DNA from: Microglena sp. YARC
Lineage: Eukaryota > Chlorophyta > Chlorophyceae > Chlamydomonadales > Chlamydomonadaceae
DNA: 64,000 nucleotides
Assembly (NCBI GenBank): GCA_022414725.1
Contig: CM039467.1
Location: forward strand, 17,492,011 to 17,556,010
Direction of reading: 5' to 3'
Position 1 is the stretch's first letter, and each line of letters starts with the position of its first letter. The position numbers and the translations under genes were made by a program. A model generated the notes under the pieces. It saw only the letters and a list, made by a program, of their open reading frames with translations, was not told the DNA's origin and made no database searches. This document shows positions 9,427 to 19,627 of this stretch, in pieces.

Positions 9427-10732
9427 TCATCTGCTTTGGCACGGTGGTCCTCCGCCCGTCGAGTGTAACAAAGAATCCATCAGAACCTTGCAGACATCCA
9501 GATAGCCTCCCTTAGCGCCGGCCCTCAGTGCCTGACTGTTGTCGTCATCTGCCTTGGCTCGGTGCTCCTCGCCTGCGAACTCAGGATCCATCAGAATCTT
9601 GCAGACATCCACATGACCTCCCTTAGCGCCGGCCCTCAGTGCCTGACTGTTGTCGTCATCTGCCTTGGCTCGGTGCTCCTCGCCCGCGAACAAAGGATCC
9701 ATCAGAACCTTGCAGACATCCACATGACCTCCCTTAGCGCCGGCCCTCAGTGCCTGACTGTTGTCGTCATCTGCCTTGGCTCGGTGCTCCTCGCCCGCGA
9801 ACAAAGGATCCATCAGAACCTTGCAGACATCCACATGACCTCCCTTAGCGCCGGCACTCAGTGCCTGGCTATTATTGTCATCTGCTTTGGCTCGGTGCTC
9901 CTCGCCCGCGAACAAAGGATTCATCAGAATCTTGCAGACATCGAGATAGCCTCCACTAGCGGCGAACCTCAGTGCCTGGCTGTTAATGTCATCTGCCTTG
10001 GCCCGGTGCTCCTCGCCCGCGAACTCAGGATTCATCAGAATCTTGCAGACATCGAGATGGCCTCCACTAGCGGCGGAACTCAGTGCATGGCAGTTAATGT
10101 CATCTGCCTTGGCTCGGTGCTCCTCGCCCGCTAACAAAGGATCCATCAGAAACCTTGCAGATATCGATATAGCCTCGCCGAGCGGCGGCACTTAGTGCAT
10201 CACTGTTGTAGTCATCTGCCTTGGCCCGGTGCTCCTCGCCAGCGAACTCAGGATTCATCAGAATCTTGCAGACATCGAGATGGCCTCCACTAGCGGCGGC
10301 ACTTAGTGCCTTGCTGTATAATGAATCAGCTTTGGCTCGGTGCTCCTCGCCTGCGAACTCAGGATCCATCAGAACCTTGCAGACATCGAGATGGCCTCTC
10401 GCAGAGGCGGCACTTAGTGCATCACTGTTGTTCTCATCTGCCTTGGCTCGGTGCTCCTCGCCCGCGAACTCAGGATTCATCAAAACATTGCAGACATCGA
10501 GATGGCCTCCACTAGCGGCGATCATCAGTGCTAGACTGTCAATGGCATTTGCCTTGGCCCGGTGCTCCTCGCCCGCGAACTCAGGATTCATCAGAATCTT
10601 GCAGACATCCAGATAGCCTCCCCGAGCGGCGAACCTCAGTGCATCACTGTTGTTTTCATCTGCCTTGGCCCGGTGCTTCTCGCCCGCGAACTCAGGAGAT
10701 GTGCCTCCGGGTTCGCTTGCTTGAGAAGACAC
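9427..10732 (-). CDS. Ankyrin-repeat protein, frameshifted
   Basis: Eleven or so 37-residue ankyrin repeats of a second subtype: EFAGEEHRAKAD, a variable stretch, then ALRFAASGGYLDVCKILMNP. The frame is broken near 10160, where CATCAGAAACC has one A more than the same site in all other repeats. Correcting it joins the ORFs 10100-10732 and 9427-10191. There is no F-box; the 5' end near 10700 starts abruptly inside a repeat and abuts the dispersed hairpin repeat at 10740-10870, so the N-terminus appears lost. Repeats are nearly identical to each other, indicating recent expansion or gene conversion. Confidence 0.8.
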
Positions 10733-10739
10733 GTGGTCT

Positions 10740-10870
10740 TCAGACCCCCTTTAGTATGTGTGGGAGTGAGTCAGCAGCTCAATTCCATTGCCCCACTCCG
10801 TGGGGCCCGCGTGTCCTGTCATAATTCCGACATAGCTCTGTCGAGCAGAAGTCTGCTTGATAATTCTCCC
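10740..10870. repeat. Dispersed hairpin-bearing repeat copy
   Basis: One copy of the roughly 130-bp repeat described at 32265-32885, including the hairpin at 10841-10860 (one change in the stem). Confidence 0.65.
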
Positions 10871-10999
10871 TGTCCGGTGACTCGACAATTTCTCAGAAGC
10901 TTCGAGAGCAAACTCGACTTTCGACTTTCAAGCGGTGCACTCGCGATTCTACGTACTGAAACCCTGTACTTAAGAAACAATCATCAGAATTTATAAACA

Positions 11000-11443
11000 A
11001 TGATTGACAAGTCTCTACTACTTATCTCCATCGCTACCTTCGCTCTTATTTACATAGTTCGACTGAAGACTGAGCTCGATCGACATAAGGCAGATGCTGC
11101 TCGAGTGAATATATTGGAGATTGATCTTGAGAATGCTCGACTGAAGAGTGATCTTGAGAATGCTCGACATAAGGCAGATGCTGCTCGAGTGAATAGATTG
11201 GAGATTGATATTGAGAATGCTCGACTGAAGAGTGATCTTGAGACTGAGCGCGCAGACTCGCTTGAGAAGCAACTGAGGTACGAGCTGTCAAGCATGACTA
11301 TCGAGCAATGGAATTCCCTGAACGATCATGACAGGCGTCTCAATGAGGATCTTTGCAAACAATACGGTATCCCCTTCCCCAACATGCAGGAGTCGTCCGA
11401 CCCAGATTCAACCGAACAGGATGGCGAACGAACCCTATGCTAA
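11000..11443 (+). CDS. Membrane-anchored coiled-coil protein (paralogue of 17282-17740)
   Basis: 147 residues. Residues 5-20 (SLLLISIATFALIYIV) form one likely membrane anchor. A coiled coil follows with two copies of a repeat around ADAARVN and LENARLKSDLE. The C-terminal part LRYELSSMTIEQW ... LCKQYGIPFP is shared with the protein at 17282-17740, which also has an anchor, a repetitive coiled coil and this tail. ATG at 11000 is preceded by TTTATAAACA. Function unknown; the architecture suggests a membrane-tethered scaffold or virion/host membrane protein. Confidence 0.65.
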   Translation: MIDKSLLLISIATFALIYIVRLKTELDRHKADAARVNILEIDLENARLKSDLENARHKADAARVNRLEIDIENARLKSDLETERADSLEKQLRYELSSMTIEQWNSLNDHDRRLNEDLCKQYGIPFPNMQESSDPDSTEQDGERTLC

Positions 11444-11587
11444 TTTACGTCAGGGTCCTTCGGGCAGCTGCGACAGGCAGCAAAGCGTCCGTAATGTTGC
11501 GCCCGCTGTAGGTCATGTCAGGCAGGTCCATCTGCAAAGCGGGACGACAACACCATCGTCAAGTATATTGAATAAATTAACATCACT

Positions 11588-13451
11588 TCATGCTGTTGGC
11601 AGCCGCCCCCACAAGGCCCTGTACTCGGGGCCAGCCGCATCTGGATCCATCAGCAGCTTGCAGACATCTGCATGACCTGCATTGGCAGCCTCACGCAATG
11701 CCAAGCTGTTGAGAGAGTTCGCGCGGGCCCTGAACTCAATTCCAGCCACCTCTGGATCCATGAGCAGCTTGCAGACATCTGCGTGACCTGCCTTGGCAGC
11801 CTCACGCAAGGCCCTGCTATCGCTAGAGTTCGCCAGGGCCCTGAAATCAAGTCCAGCCACCGCTTGATCCATCAGCATCTTGCAGACATCTGCGTGACCT
11901 GCCTCCGCAGCCTCACACAAGGCCCAGCTGTTGACAGAGTTCGCGCGGGCCCTGAACTCAATTCCAGCCACCGCTGGATCCATGAGCAGCTTGCAGACAT
12001 CTGCGTGACCTGCCTTTGCAGCCTCACGCAAGGCCCTGCTGTCGCTAGAGTTCGCGCGGGCCCTGAACTCAAGTCCAGCCACCGCTGGATCCATCAGCAG
12101 CTTGCAGACATCTGAGTGACCATCCTTGGCAGCCCACCTCAAGGCCATGCTGTCGCTGTTGTTCGCCCGGGCCCTGAACTCAAGTCCATCCACCTCTGGA
12201 TCCATCAGCAGCTTGCAGACATCTGCGTGGCCGTCATTCGCAGCCACCCCCAAAGCCCTGCTGTAGCTAGAGTTCGCCTGGGCCCTGTACTGAAGTCCAG
12301 CCACCTCTGGATCCATCAGCAGCTTGCAGACATCTGCGTGTCCTTCCTTCGCAGCCGCCCACAAGGCCATGCTGTCGCTAGAGTTCGCCCGGGCCCTGAA
12401 CTCAAGTCCAGCCACTGCTGGATCCATCAGCAGCTTGCAGACATCTGCGTTACCTTCCTTCGCAGCGGCCCACAATGCCCAGCTGTCGCTGGTGTTCGCC
12501 AGGCCCCTGAACTCAAGTCCAGCCACCTCTGGATCCATGAGCAGCTTGCAGACATCTGCGTGACCTTCCTTCGCAGCCGCACACAATGCCCAGCTGTCGC
12601 TAGAGTTCGCCATGGCCCTGAACTCAATTCCAGCCACCTCTGGATCCATGAGCAGCTTGCAGACATCTGTGTGACCTGCCTTGGCAGCCGCCCACAAGGC
12701 ACTGCTGTCTCTAGAGTTCGCCCTGGCCCTGAACTCAATTCCAGCCACCAATGGATCCATGAGCAGCTTGCAGACATCTGCGTGACCTTCCCTCGCAGCG
12801 GCCCACAATGCCCAGCTGTCTCTGGTGTTCGCCCTGGCCCTGAACTCAATTCCAGCCACCTCTGGATCCATGAGCATCTTGCAGACATCTGTGTGACCTG
12901 CCTTGGCAGCCGCCCACAAGGCACTGCTGTCGCTAGAGTTCGCCAGGGCCCTATACTCAAGTCCAACCACCTGTGGAACCATCAGCAGCTTGCAGACATC
13001 TGAGTGGCCTTCATTGGCAGCCTCCACCAAGGCCAAGCTGTAGCTAGAGTTCGCCCTGGCCCTGAACTCAAGTCCAGCTGCCTCTGGATCCATAAGCAGC
13101 TTGCAGACATCGGCGTGACCGGCCTTGGCAGCCACATAGAGAAGCTTGTTTTCATTTTGGTTCGCCCTCAATTGTAGGGCCCCATTAAGCTGTACAAGAG
13201 GATTGGACACCAAGCATACTGCTAGAAGGTCGGCGCGCCCCCCTTTCGCCATCATCTCTCCAACTCGCTGCGGTGGTTGGATCAATCCGGTAAGGGGCCA
13301 TCCCGAAAATTTTTTGTGCAGAGTTTTTACACACTAATACAATCTTGGGGTTGGAAGAGAATATGGCAATACGATCGAGAATGTCATGGGAAGCGTTAGG
13401 AATGATCGCGTGTGCGAATGCATGTTCTATAAACATGTGTGTACAATGCAT
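11588..13451 (-). CDS. F-box and ankyrin-repeat protein, frameshifted near its start
   Basis: Closely related to the gene at 5404-7830 in the opposite orientation. The N-terminus at 13451 has the F-box-like DILDRIAIFSSNPKIVLVCK. The frame then breaks in an A5 run at about 13325; removing one A restores the same order of residues as in the other gene up to the first repeat. About 14 ankyrin repeats of 37 residues follow (HADVCKLLMDPEVAG). It ends with AAGPEYRALWG shortly before the stop at 11588, shorter than the tail of its paralogue. Likely role by family is recruitment of host targets to SCF ubiquitin ligase, which is inference. Confidence 0.8.
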
Positions 13452-13800
13452 GCAAGCGCACAGGATGGTCTGTAGCCTTTTATTTCATATCCCAACTCAT
13501 TATTTATTTATACTCTCAATCATTTCATACATCGGAGGGGACAGTACAAACAATGAGCAGCAGTTGATCTCCCGTTCCCCCAAGAGTATCGACATCGTTC
13601 CGCCGTGTTTGATTTGGGTGTTTGATTTGTTGCTGGGGGAGGTGAAAGGGGCTCCGCCGCTTGTTATATGTTAATGTGAGACGGTTCATCCAAGTGTTGT
13701 TTGTTATCTTTGCCTCGACACAGGTTCCGCCGTCATGTAATGCGAGAGGTCGCTCTGGGAGTCTGGGAGTGGGGGGTGGGAGTGGGGGGTGGGGGCATAT
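13452..13800. other. Intergenic, repeat-derived
   Basis: No gene seen. Bases 13620-13735 match 24660-24745 (GAGGTGAAAGGGGCTCCGCC block and following sequence); 13730-13800 match 20605-20695. Confidence 0.5.
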
Positions 13801-13990
13801 CCTACACTCGACGGAATACTAAAATGAAACCGCTTTCTTGAGTGTACGGTACACCTTGCGGTTACGATTACGTAAGGCTATTCGGGTACGATTACGTAAG
13901 GCTATTCGGGTATCGTCCGCTCAGGATGTTTTTCTTGCAGTTGTATATTCTGTATCGATCCATGCTCTTACGAAGCTACTACTGCAATAC
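13801..13990. repeat. Chimera of a family A end and a copy of 8940-9060
   Basis: 13801-13860 matches the left end of the family A element at 22725. It is followed by a tandem duplication of GATTACGTAAGGCTATTCGG and by the 3' part of the gene at 8607-9078, with a deletion. This is a patchwork, not a gene. Confidence 0.7.
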
Positions 13991-14048
13991 TTTGGCGATG
14001 GCAGCCAAGCGTTCCGCAATTTTCTGGATCTGCTCCGACTCACAAGGC

Positions 14049-14594
14049 CTACGTTGCAAGAGGGAATGACGCCAAGAGTTTAGATTTCATATTTGATGTG
14101 ATGTAGTGTGGGTGAGAGGGAGCAGGAATGCATGGCATACACGACTTATCAACACACCTTCCCAAGCGGCACGTTGCAGCAAACTTGTCACAATTCTCCT
14201 CAACGAGGTTGTACTCTACTACCGAGCCCTGCTCCACCAGATACTGTGCGAGCTTGAGTGAGCAGTCGAGCGGCAACGCATCCTTGTAAACGAGCACAGC
14301 TCCTGCATCTGCGCCTTTAATAAATAAGCCTAACGGACGTCTTGCCAAACCATCAGGCATGATGTCGAGGACATGTGCATGACCGTGCTCACTTGTGCCT
14401 GCAAAAATGCCGTGATGCCAGTACCCCTTAGAGTCAGACCAAACGGCTATGTGGTCTCCAGGACTGGCTTGAGTGCACAGCATATACGGCTCGTACTCCA
14501 TGGTGGTTGCATAGTGACTGGCAGCCAGTGCCTGCTTGGTCAAGCCAATGCCTCGCAAGAACATCTGAACGTCCAGTTCAAGCTTGTCGCCCAT
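14049..14594 (-). CDS. LRAT-like (NlpC/P60 superfamily) protein
   Basis: 181 residues. The segment SPGDHIAVWSDSKGYWHHG (residues 44-62, H60/H61) and the later VEENCDKFA (C135) match the order and spacing of the His and the NC motif of the LRAT family, whose members act as thiol acyltransferases or phospholipases on membrane lipids. Related proteins occur in several viruses and many eukaryotes. No C-terminal membrane anchor is obvious. The start codon at 14592-14594 overlaps the outer base of a family B transposon end, so the original N-terminus or promoter may have been replaced. Lipid substrate cannot be inferred. Confidence 0.6.
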   Translation of the reverse strand: MGDKLELDVQMFLRGIGLTKQALAASHYATTMEYEPYMLCTQASPGDHIAVWSDSKGYWHHGIFAGTSEHGHAHVLDIMPDGLARRPLGLFIKGADAGAVLVYKDALPLDCSLKLAQYLVEQGSVVEYNLVEENCDKFAATCRLGRCVDKSCMPCIPAPSHPHYITSNMKSKLLASFPLAT

Positions 14595-14640
14595 ACAGCT
14601 AGGGACATTTGATTGTGGGACACCTTTTTATTTTGGGGAT
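14594..14640. repeat. Solo family B transposon end
   Basis: TACAGCTAGGGACATTTGAT and the following TGTGGGACACC block, directly abutting the LRAT-like gene start. No matching right half is adjacent. Confidence 0.75.
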
Positions 14641-14794
14641 TTGACCAATTCAAGTTTTGTAACCGATTCAAGTTTTGTAACCGATCTTGTCAATACAGAT
14701 ACTGGCCGATTTTGACTGGTTGCTAAACATGGTATAGAGAGGAATTGTGATTCCTTGGTGCTTATGTCTCAAGCTTATATCTTATGCGCAGTGG

Positions 14795-15090
14795 TACAGT
14801 CAGAGACAGAATTTGTGGACACCCTTACCGGTGACCCTTGAACCCAATTGATTGGGTAGGTCAGCTAAAGGTTTTGTATCGAAGTCCCAATCCTTCGTGT
14901 CCTTCATCCCGTATTTCAGCATTTAAGCTGGCCCAGAGGATAACAATTGTAAGCTGCTAACTGACCCAGGTGGGTCGGTTGGTTGAGCGCCCACATTTGC
15001 CTCTCCGGAAGCTGGGGTTTTAGGGGGGGGGCGAGGGAACACAGAATACATCCGGTCGCTCCACGTTATCAGAAGCAGAAGCAGGTTCAG
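14795..15090 (+). mobile_element. Family B MITE, left half only
   Basis: Matches 31176-31470 starting from the end TACAGTCAGAGACAGAATTT. The match stops at about 15090, where the complete copy continues into its other half. Confidence 0.8.
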
Positions 15091-15445
15091 CTTTCTTACT
15101 ACATGTCCCCCGGACCCGATGATATACGGGTAGCTTAAATTCAACGGTAGCATTCAGCCAGGCCATCATGCTCTGAGCTCAACATGTCATGAGCTCTTGG
15201 ACACGTATATATTACAAACCTTCCTCAGACTCTTCAAAAAATATTTGTAGTGAACCACGGACCTGTATCTGGTTTCAGGGGATATCATTCAAATTATACT
15301 GAGTCCCAAAATTATACTGAGTCCCAAAATTATTTGAGAACAACTGTATGCATTACCTAAAAAAAAAAAAATTGAAACCATTTCCATCTGAACAAAGTAA
15401 TAAAACAACCAACCCAACTCTATCCACAACGTTAAATAACTAATA

Positions 15446-16036
15446 ATGTCAACAGTCGGTGAGAAAATATGGTTACAACTTGCTAATGCTGCATACAAAT
15501 CACAAGATCCGTCTCTGATTCTCTTTCCCAACAACTTAATTTTGTTGTTAACATGGGGAGACGCTTTCTTCCCAATGTTCTCTCAGTTAGTGGACATCCA
15601 CGCTTTCTTCCCAAAGTTCTCTCAGGTAGTGGACATGCAGAAAAGATGGGAATGGAATGGAATGGAAATGTCTGAAGACTTTGACTCCATATTGTATCTG
15701 GACAAAAGGAACAGACACAAGTTGTTTGCGCTGAAAGCATTGGTTGTGTCCGAAGACCATCCAACCATCTACCACATAATGGAGAGGCTGTACATCACCC
15801 GACCTGGATTGGACATCAACATCGACTTCTTGGACGAAGAGACACTGGATCTCTCTTACTATGATACAGAAATCCAGGAGGTCTTCTTCGAGAAGATTTG
15901 CATGTCTTGGCTGCGCGTCAGTAAGGCAGTTCGAGTGATCGCAGAGCGATACCGCGAACACCTCCAGAGGAAAAGGAATCACATGGTCAGTCACGTGCTC
16001 GTGCCTTTCATCGTGCGAAACCACGTGGCAACTTAA
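15446..16036 (+). CDS. Hypothetical protein, 196 residues
   Basis: An intact ORF with no recognised family. The first half contains two short direct repeats (AFFPMFSQLVDIH and AFFPKFSQVVDMQ). The second half is charged and helical with LDINIDFLDEETLDLSYYD. A later start at Met residue 64 (before QKRWEWNGMEM) is possible because the early part is repeat-like. The stop is followed by a duplicated block (ACTTAAAAACCACGTCAACT twice) and by the hairpin at 16081-16120. Confidence 0.5.
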   Translation: MSTVGEKIWLQLANAAYKSQDPSLILFPNNLILLLTWGDAFFPMFSQLVDIHAFFPKFSQVVDMQKRWEWNGMEMSEDFDSILYLDKRNRHKLFALKALVVSEDHPTIYHIMERLYITRPGLDINIDFLDEETLDLSYYDTEIQEVFFEKICMSWLRVSKAVRVIAERYREHLQRKRNHMVSHVLVPFIVRNHVAT

Positions 16037-16080
16037 AAACCACGTCAACTAGACGTGGCCACTTAAAAACCACGTCAACT

Positions 16081-16120
16081 AGACCCCATTCTCTGTATTT
16101 TTTCCATGAATACGGGGTCT
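16081..16120 (+). terminator. Hairpin after the 15446-16036 gene
   Basis: AGACCCC pairs with GGGGTCT and an inner GTATT pairs with AATAC around a T-rich loop. It lies 45 bases after the stop codon. A 3'-end or mRNA-stability signal is an inference; strand follows the gene. Confidence 0.4.
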
Positions 16121-16208
16121 CTGCTTGTCATGACCACCACTATGGCTGTACATGGACAGCTCGTGACCCGAAAGGGCAGCGGCGGCGGCGGCGTGAGGTC
16201 CGTGCGCA

Positions 16209-16763
16209 TACAGCTAGGGACATTTGATTGTGGGACACCTTTTATTTTGAAAAGTTGATTATGGGTATAAGGAAATGTGAGTGAAATAGTGTATCACCAT
16301 GAGAAGAAGAAGTAGTGTCAGACAAAGGAGAAGGGGCTAAAACGTTTGAGAAGCAGAAGATGGTGGTAAATAACGTCAAGGTCCACTAAGTACTGCACTG
16401 TCACAACAGTGTCAAAAGCGCATCCAATGTGGCTATAGTGCAACCTGGAACCTAGACGAGAACTCTGCTGAACCTTCTTCTGCTTCTGATAACGTGGAGC
16501 GACCGGATGTATTCTGTGTTCCCTCGCCCCCCCCTAAAACCCCAGCTTCCGGAGAGGCAAATGTGGGCGCTCAACCAACCGACCCACCTGGGTCAGTTAG
16601 CAGCTTACAATTGTTATCCTCTGGGCCAGCTTAAATGCTGAAATACGGGATGAAGGACACGAAGGATTGGGACCTTGATACAAAACCTTTAGCTGACCTA
16701 CCCAATCAATTGGGTTCAAGGGTCACCGGTAAGGGTGTCCCACAAATTCTGTCTCTGACTGTA
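16209..16763 (-). mobile_element. Family B MITE, complete copy
   Basis: Inverted relative to 31176-31733 and of nearly equal length (555 versus 558 bases). Ends are TACAGCTAGGGACATTTGAT and, inverted, TACAGTCAGAGACAGAATTT, both at TA. No coding capacity seen. Confidence 0.85.
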
Positions 16764-17009
16764 AGACGAAGTTTCAAGAGCTCCAGCATCCGGGAGACAC
16801 ACAGAACGCGTGGCTTCCATTGCTTGTAAAAAAATCGTGATTCATTTTAAACTACTTGGAGCCGCAGTTTAGGCAGCACTCTACAGGTCCCTCTATATCA
16901 TGTCTATAACATCAACTGTTGGCACCGCGCTCAAAAATTAAATCCTCGCTGGACTATCTGTCGTCATCATTCACTTTGTTTTTAAGAACATCGCGCACAT
17001 GTAGTGTGA

Positions 17010-17189
17010 GAGAATGAAGACGCGCCGAGAAGTTCCTCGACAACCCCACCCCCACCCCCTGATACTGATATGGGGACACAGACGGTTGAACGGTTTACCA
17101 AAGAGGCTACTCGGAATATCTTCGAGAACCTCTTCAACCTTCTGCACCCCCCAACGTTGCCCAAAAGCAACGATCTGCAGTCTGGATGA
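17010..17189 (+). pseudogene. C-terminal gene fragment next to a family D end
   Basis: A 60-codon frame without an obvious start: an acidic, Pro-rich stretch (TTPPPPPDTDMG), then a helical part (VERFTKEATRNIFENLFNLL) and the ending PPTLPKSNDLQSG, stop at 17187-17189. The last 18 codons match the end of the frame at 4043. The transposon end begins within 10 bases of the stop at both places, so a shared C-terminal piece has been carried or trimmed by that element. Confidence 0.45.
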
Positions 17190-17194
17190 TTATA

Positions 17195-17226
17195 AAGTGT
17201 CCCACTTTATTTGAGAACAACTGTAT
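17195..17226. repeat. Family D transposon end, inverted copy
   Basis: Inverse of the end at 4003-4035, finishing at ...AACTGTA. Confidence 0.65.
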
Positions 17227-17281
17227 GTAATGCAGCAGCCACCTCGCGCACAATCAAATATTACGGAAACTGTCAATCACA

Positions 17282-17740
17282 TCAGCATTCGCTCCGTTCT
17301 TGGGAGGTGCCCACCGAGTTGATGTCCTGCGTGGATATCAGGGAACATGGTTTAAACTTTGTGGGGTGGGTAATACCATAATGGTCACACAAGTCCAACA
17401 CAATCGTTTTGATATCATCAGAATATGTAGCGAAGTCTTCTGGGGAGATAGCACATAGTTCGCACCGTAACTGTCTGACGGCATCGTCCGCCCTCTTCCT
17501 CTCTGACACGAGGAGCTTCTCCGCCCTCTTCCTCTCTGACACAAGGAGCTCTTCCGCCCTCTTCCTCTCTGACAAGAGGAGCTTATCACTAGACTGTGCC
17601 CGTTGTTCAGCAGACTGTGCCCGTTGTTCAGCAGCATCTACCCTTTCCTTGAGCTGCTTGAAGGTCTTCCAATACACGTACCATCCGGCAGCTATGGCAA
17701 GTATGACAATCAGCGTGCGATGGGTCGGTTGCATCATCAT
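17282..17740 (-). CDS. Membrane-anchored coiled-coil protein (paralogue of 11000-11443)
   Basis: 152 residues. A membrane anchor lies at about residues 9-25 (LIVILAIAAGWYVYW). The coiled coil contains short exact repeats (two AEQRAQS units, then three LLVSERKRAE-type units). The C-terminal tail LRCELCAISPEDF ... LCDHYGITHP aligns with LRYELSSMTIEQW ... LCKQYGIPFP of the 11000-11443 protein. Same order of parts with different repeats points to common ancestry with independent coiled-coil expansion. Function unknown. Confidence 0.65.
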   Translation of the reverse strand: MMMQPTHRTLIVILAIAAGWYVYWKTFKQLKERVDAAEQRAQSAEQRAQSSDKLLLSERKRAEELLVSERKRAEKLLVSERKRADDAVRQLRCELCAISPEDFATYSDDIKTIVLDLCDHYGITHPTKFKPCSLISTQDINSVGTSQERSEC

Positions 17741-17934
17741 CCCCCTATACTCAGTGGACGATTCAAATGAAACTTACATATAAAGAGGTGTGTTGAAGAT
17801 GTCTTAATACATACATGGTCATGATGGTGTACGCGAGTCATCAAATGAATTCCCCCACTCCGCGATCCCCCTATCGATATACGAGAGTGCTTGTCTAGCA
17901 GACCCATGCTTGACATGTGATCACCGGTTGCGAT

Positions 17935-18245
17935 GCGAGCGATCGTCCCCCGTAAGTCGACATCGTTCCGCCGCCTGATGCGAGAGGTCGCCATGTGATG
18001 TGATGTGACTCGACAGTTTCCGCCGTGATGCGAGAGTCGTCGTCGCCATGTGATGTGACTCGACTCTACTCGACAGGTTTCCGCCGTCATGTAATGCGAG
18101 AGGTCGGTCGCCATGTGATGTGATGTGACTCGACTCTACTCGACAGGTTTCCGCCGTCATGTAATGCGAGAGGTCGGTCGCCATGTGATGTGATGTGACT
18201 CGACTCGACATTTGCCGCCGCCTGATGCGAGAGGTCGCCATGTGC
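17935..18245. repeat. CGACTCGA satellite array 1
   Basis: Units of roughly 55-60 bases joined by GACTCGACTCGACAG, containing TTTCCGCCGT(G/C)AT and GAGAGGTCGCCATGTGATGT. Related arrays lie at 20385-20640, 20862-21068 and 24735-25020. Short ORFs through them are repeat artefacts. Confidence 0.85.
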
Positions 18246-18334
18246 TTATCACGATATAAAGTTCGCGACAAGCATATTGGTTGAGTCAAGCCTTCCCTTC
18301 CCTTGTGTATCATCCATCCATGGCGCACCACAGA

Positions 18335-18480
18335 GCACATGCGGTCGTGAGACTGAGACTGAATGGACGAGGCTGCGAAAGCTGCCGTGGCCTGTGTGAT
18401 AATGAATCATTCATCCATTACGGACGAACGGGGACAGTTTTTTAGCTATTGTGTTCTGTCACATCAATCCCTATTTTAAA
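18335..18480. repeat. Direct repeat before the 50-residue-repeat gene
   Basis: Matches 19628-19774 (GAGACTGAGACTGAATGGAC through ATCCCTATTTTAAA). The pair brackets the gene at 18517-19335. Confidence 0.8.
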
Positions 18481-18516
18481 GCAAAAGAGTCAACTGTTGC
18501 AGCAACCTTTTAAAAT

Positions 18517-19335
18517 ATGTGTAAAACTGTATACACCAACATGATATATGTCCCGACAAAAACAAGCGAAAAAGTGAATGTGGTTGTGAATGGCAGGACT
18601 GTCGAACGAACCGTGTACTTGGTAAAGGGAACTCGATGCTATTCCAAACGCGATTCGACAACACATAAAACCAAGTATGTCCCCATAGGGAAAACAAAAC
18701 AGGTGGGGGGTAATCGTAATTACGATAATGCTTGGCAAACACCAAACAACCAAGTAAAACAACATACAAGTATATTGAACAATATTAATATTACAAAAAT
18801 AAAGGCAGAAGAGAAAGAGCAACAACATAACCGACAAAGGAATGGAATGAAGGCGCAGATGAATATGTATATAAATAAGGAGTATGATGATATATCTAAA
18901 GAGTATGATGAGCAAAAAAATGCGCAAAATACCAAAGAACAGGAAAAACAAATTACCAAAGAACAGAACCTACAAAAGAAAATATTGCAAAATGCTGGAA
19001 TGAAGGCGCAGATGAATAGGTATATAAATAAGGAGTATGATGATATATCTAAAGAGTATGATGAGCAAAAAAATGCGCAAAATACCAAAGAACAGGAAAA
19101 ACAAATTACCAAAGAACAGAACCTACAAAAGAAAATATTGCAAAATGCTGGAATGAAGGCGCAGATGAATAGGTATATAAATAAGGAGTATGATGATATA
19201 TCTAAAGAGTATGATGAGCAAAAAAATGCGCAAAATACCAAAGAACAGGAAAAACAAATTACCAAAGAACAGAACCTACAAAAGAAAATATTGCAAAATG
19301 CTGGAATGAAGGCGCAGATGAATAGGTATATATAA
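18517..19335 (+). CDS. Protein with 50-residue tandem repeats, probably truncated by a 2-base deletion
   Basis: 272 residues. A unique N-terminal part of about 85 residues (NVVVNGRTVERTVYLVKG) precedes tandem 50-residue repeats (150 bases each, nearly identical at DNA level) containing NKEYDDISKEYDEQKN and KEQEKQITKEQNLQKK, predicted to be charged coiled coil. In the fourth repeat TATATAAGG replaces TATATAAATAAGG-like sequence, a 2-base loss that creates the stop at 19335. Sequence in the shifted frame keeps the repeat pattern and ends at 19483 with a distinct tail. An alternative start is Met at 18541. No family recognised. AT-richer than neighbouring genes. Confidence 0.6.
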   Translation: MCKTVYTNMIYVPTKTSEKVNVVVNGRTVERTVYLVKGTRCYSKRDSTTHKTKYVPIGKTKQVGGNRNYDNAWQTPNNQVKQHTSILNNINITKIKAEEKEQQHNRQRNGMKAQMNMYINKEYDDISKEYDEQKNAQNTKEQEKQITKEQNLQKKILQNAGMKAQMNRYINKEYDDISKEYDEQKNAQNTKEQEKQITKEQNLQKKILQNAGMKAQMNRYINKEYDDISKEYDEQKNAQNTKEQEKQITKEQNLQKKILQNAGMKAQMNRYI

Positions 19336-19627
19336 GGAGTATGTTGATATATCTAAAGAGTATGATCGTCAACAAAATACCAAAGAACAGAACCGACAAA
19401 AGAAAAAATTGCAAAATGATGAAATTAAGGCCTACAGAATCGAACATAGCAATCGTATAACTTCACAGCAGAATCGAACATAGAAACATGCGACACCCTG
19501 CCGATTGCAAGTCATGGACTGAATTGGCTAACACGTTCACTAAACTGTGATATAAAAAAATAAACATAAAATGTATTGGATTGAGCTCTGTTATCCATTG
19601 CTGCACACACACAGACAGACAGATAAA

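Noticed and set aside
9562..13003. Plus-strand repetitive ORFs opposite the two minus-strand ankyrin genes
   Set aside because: Same reason: shadows of 111-bp repeats.
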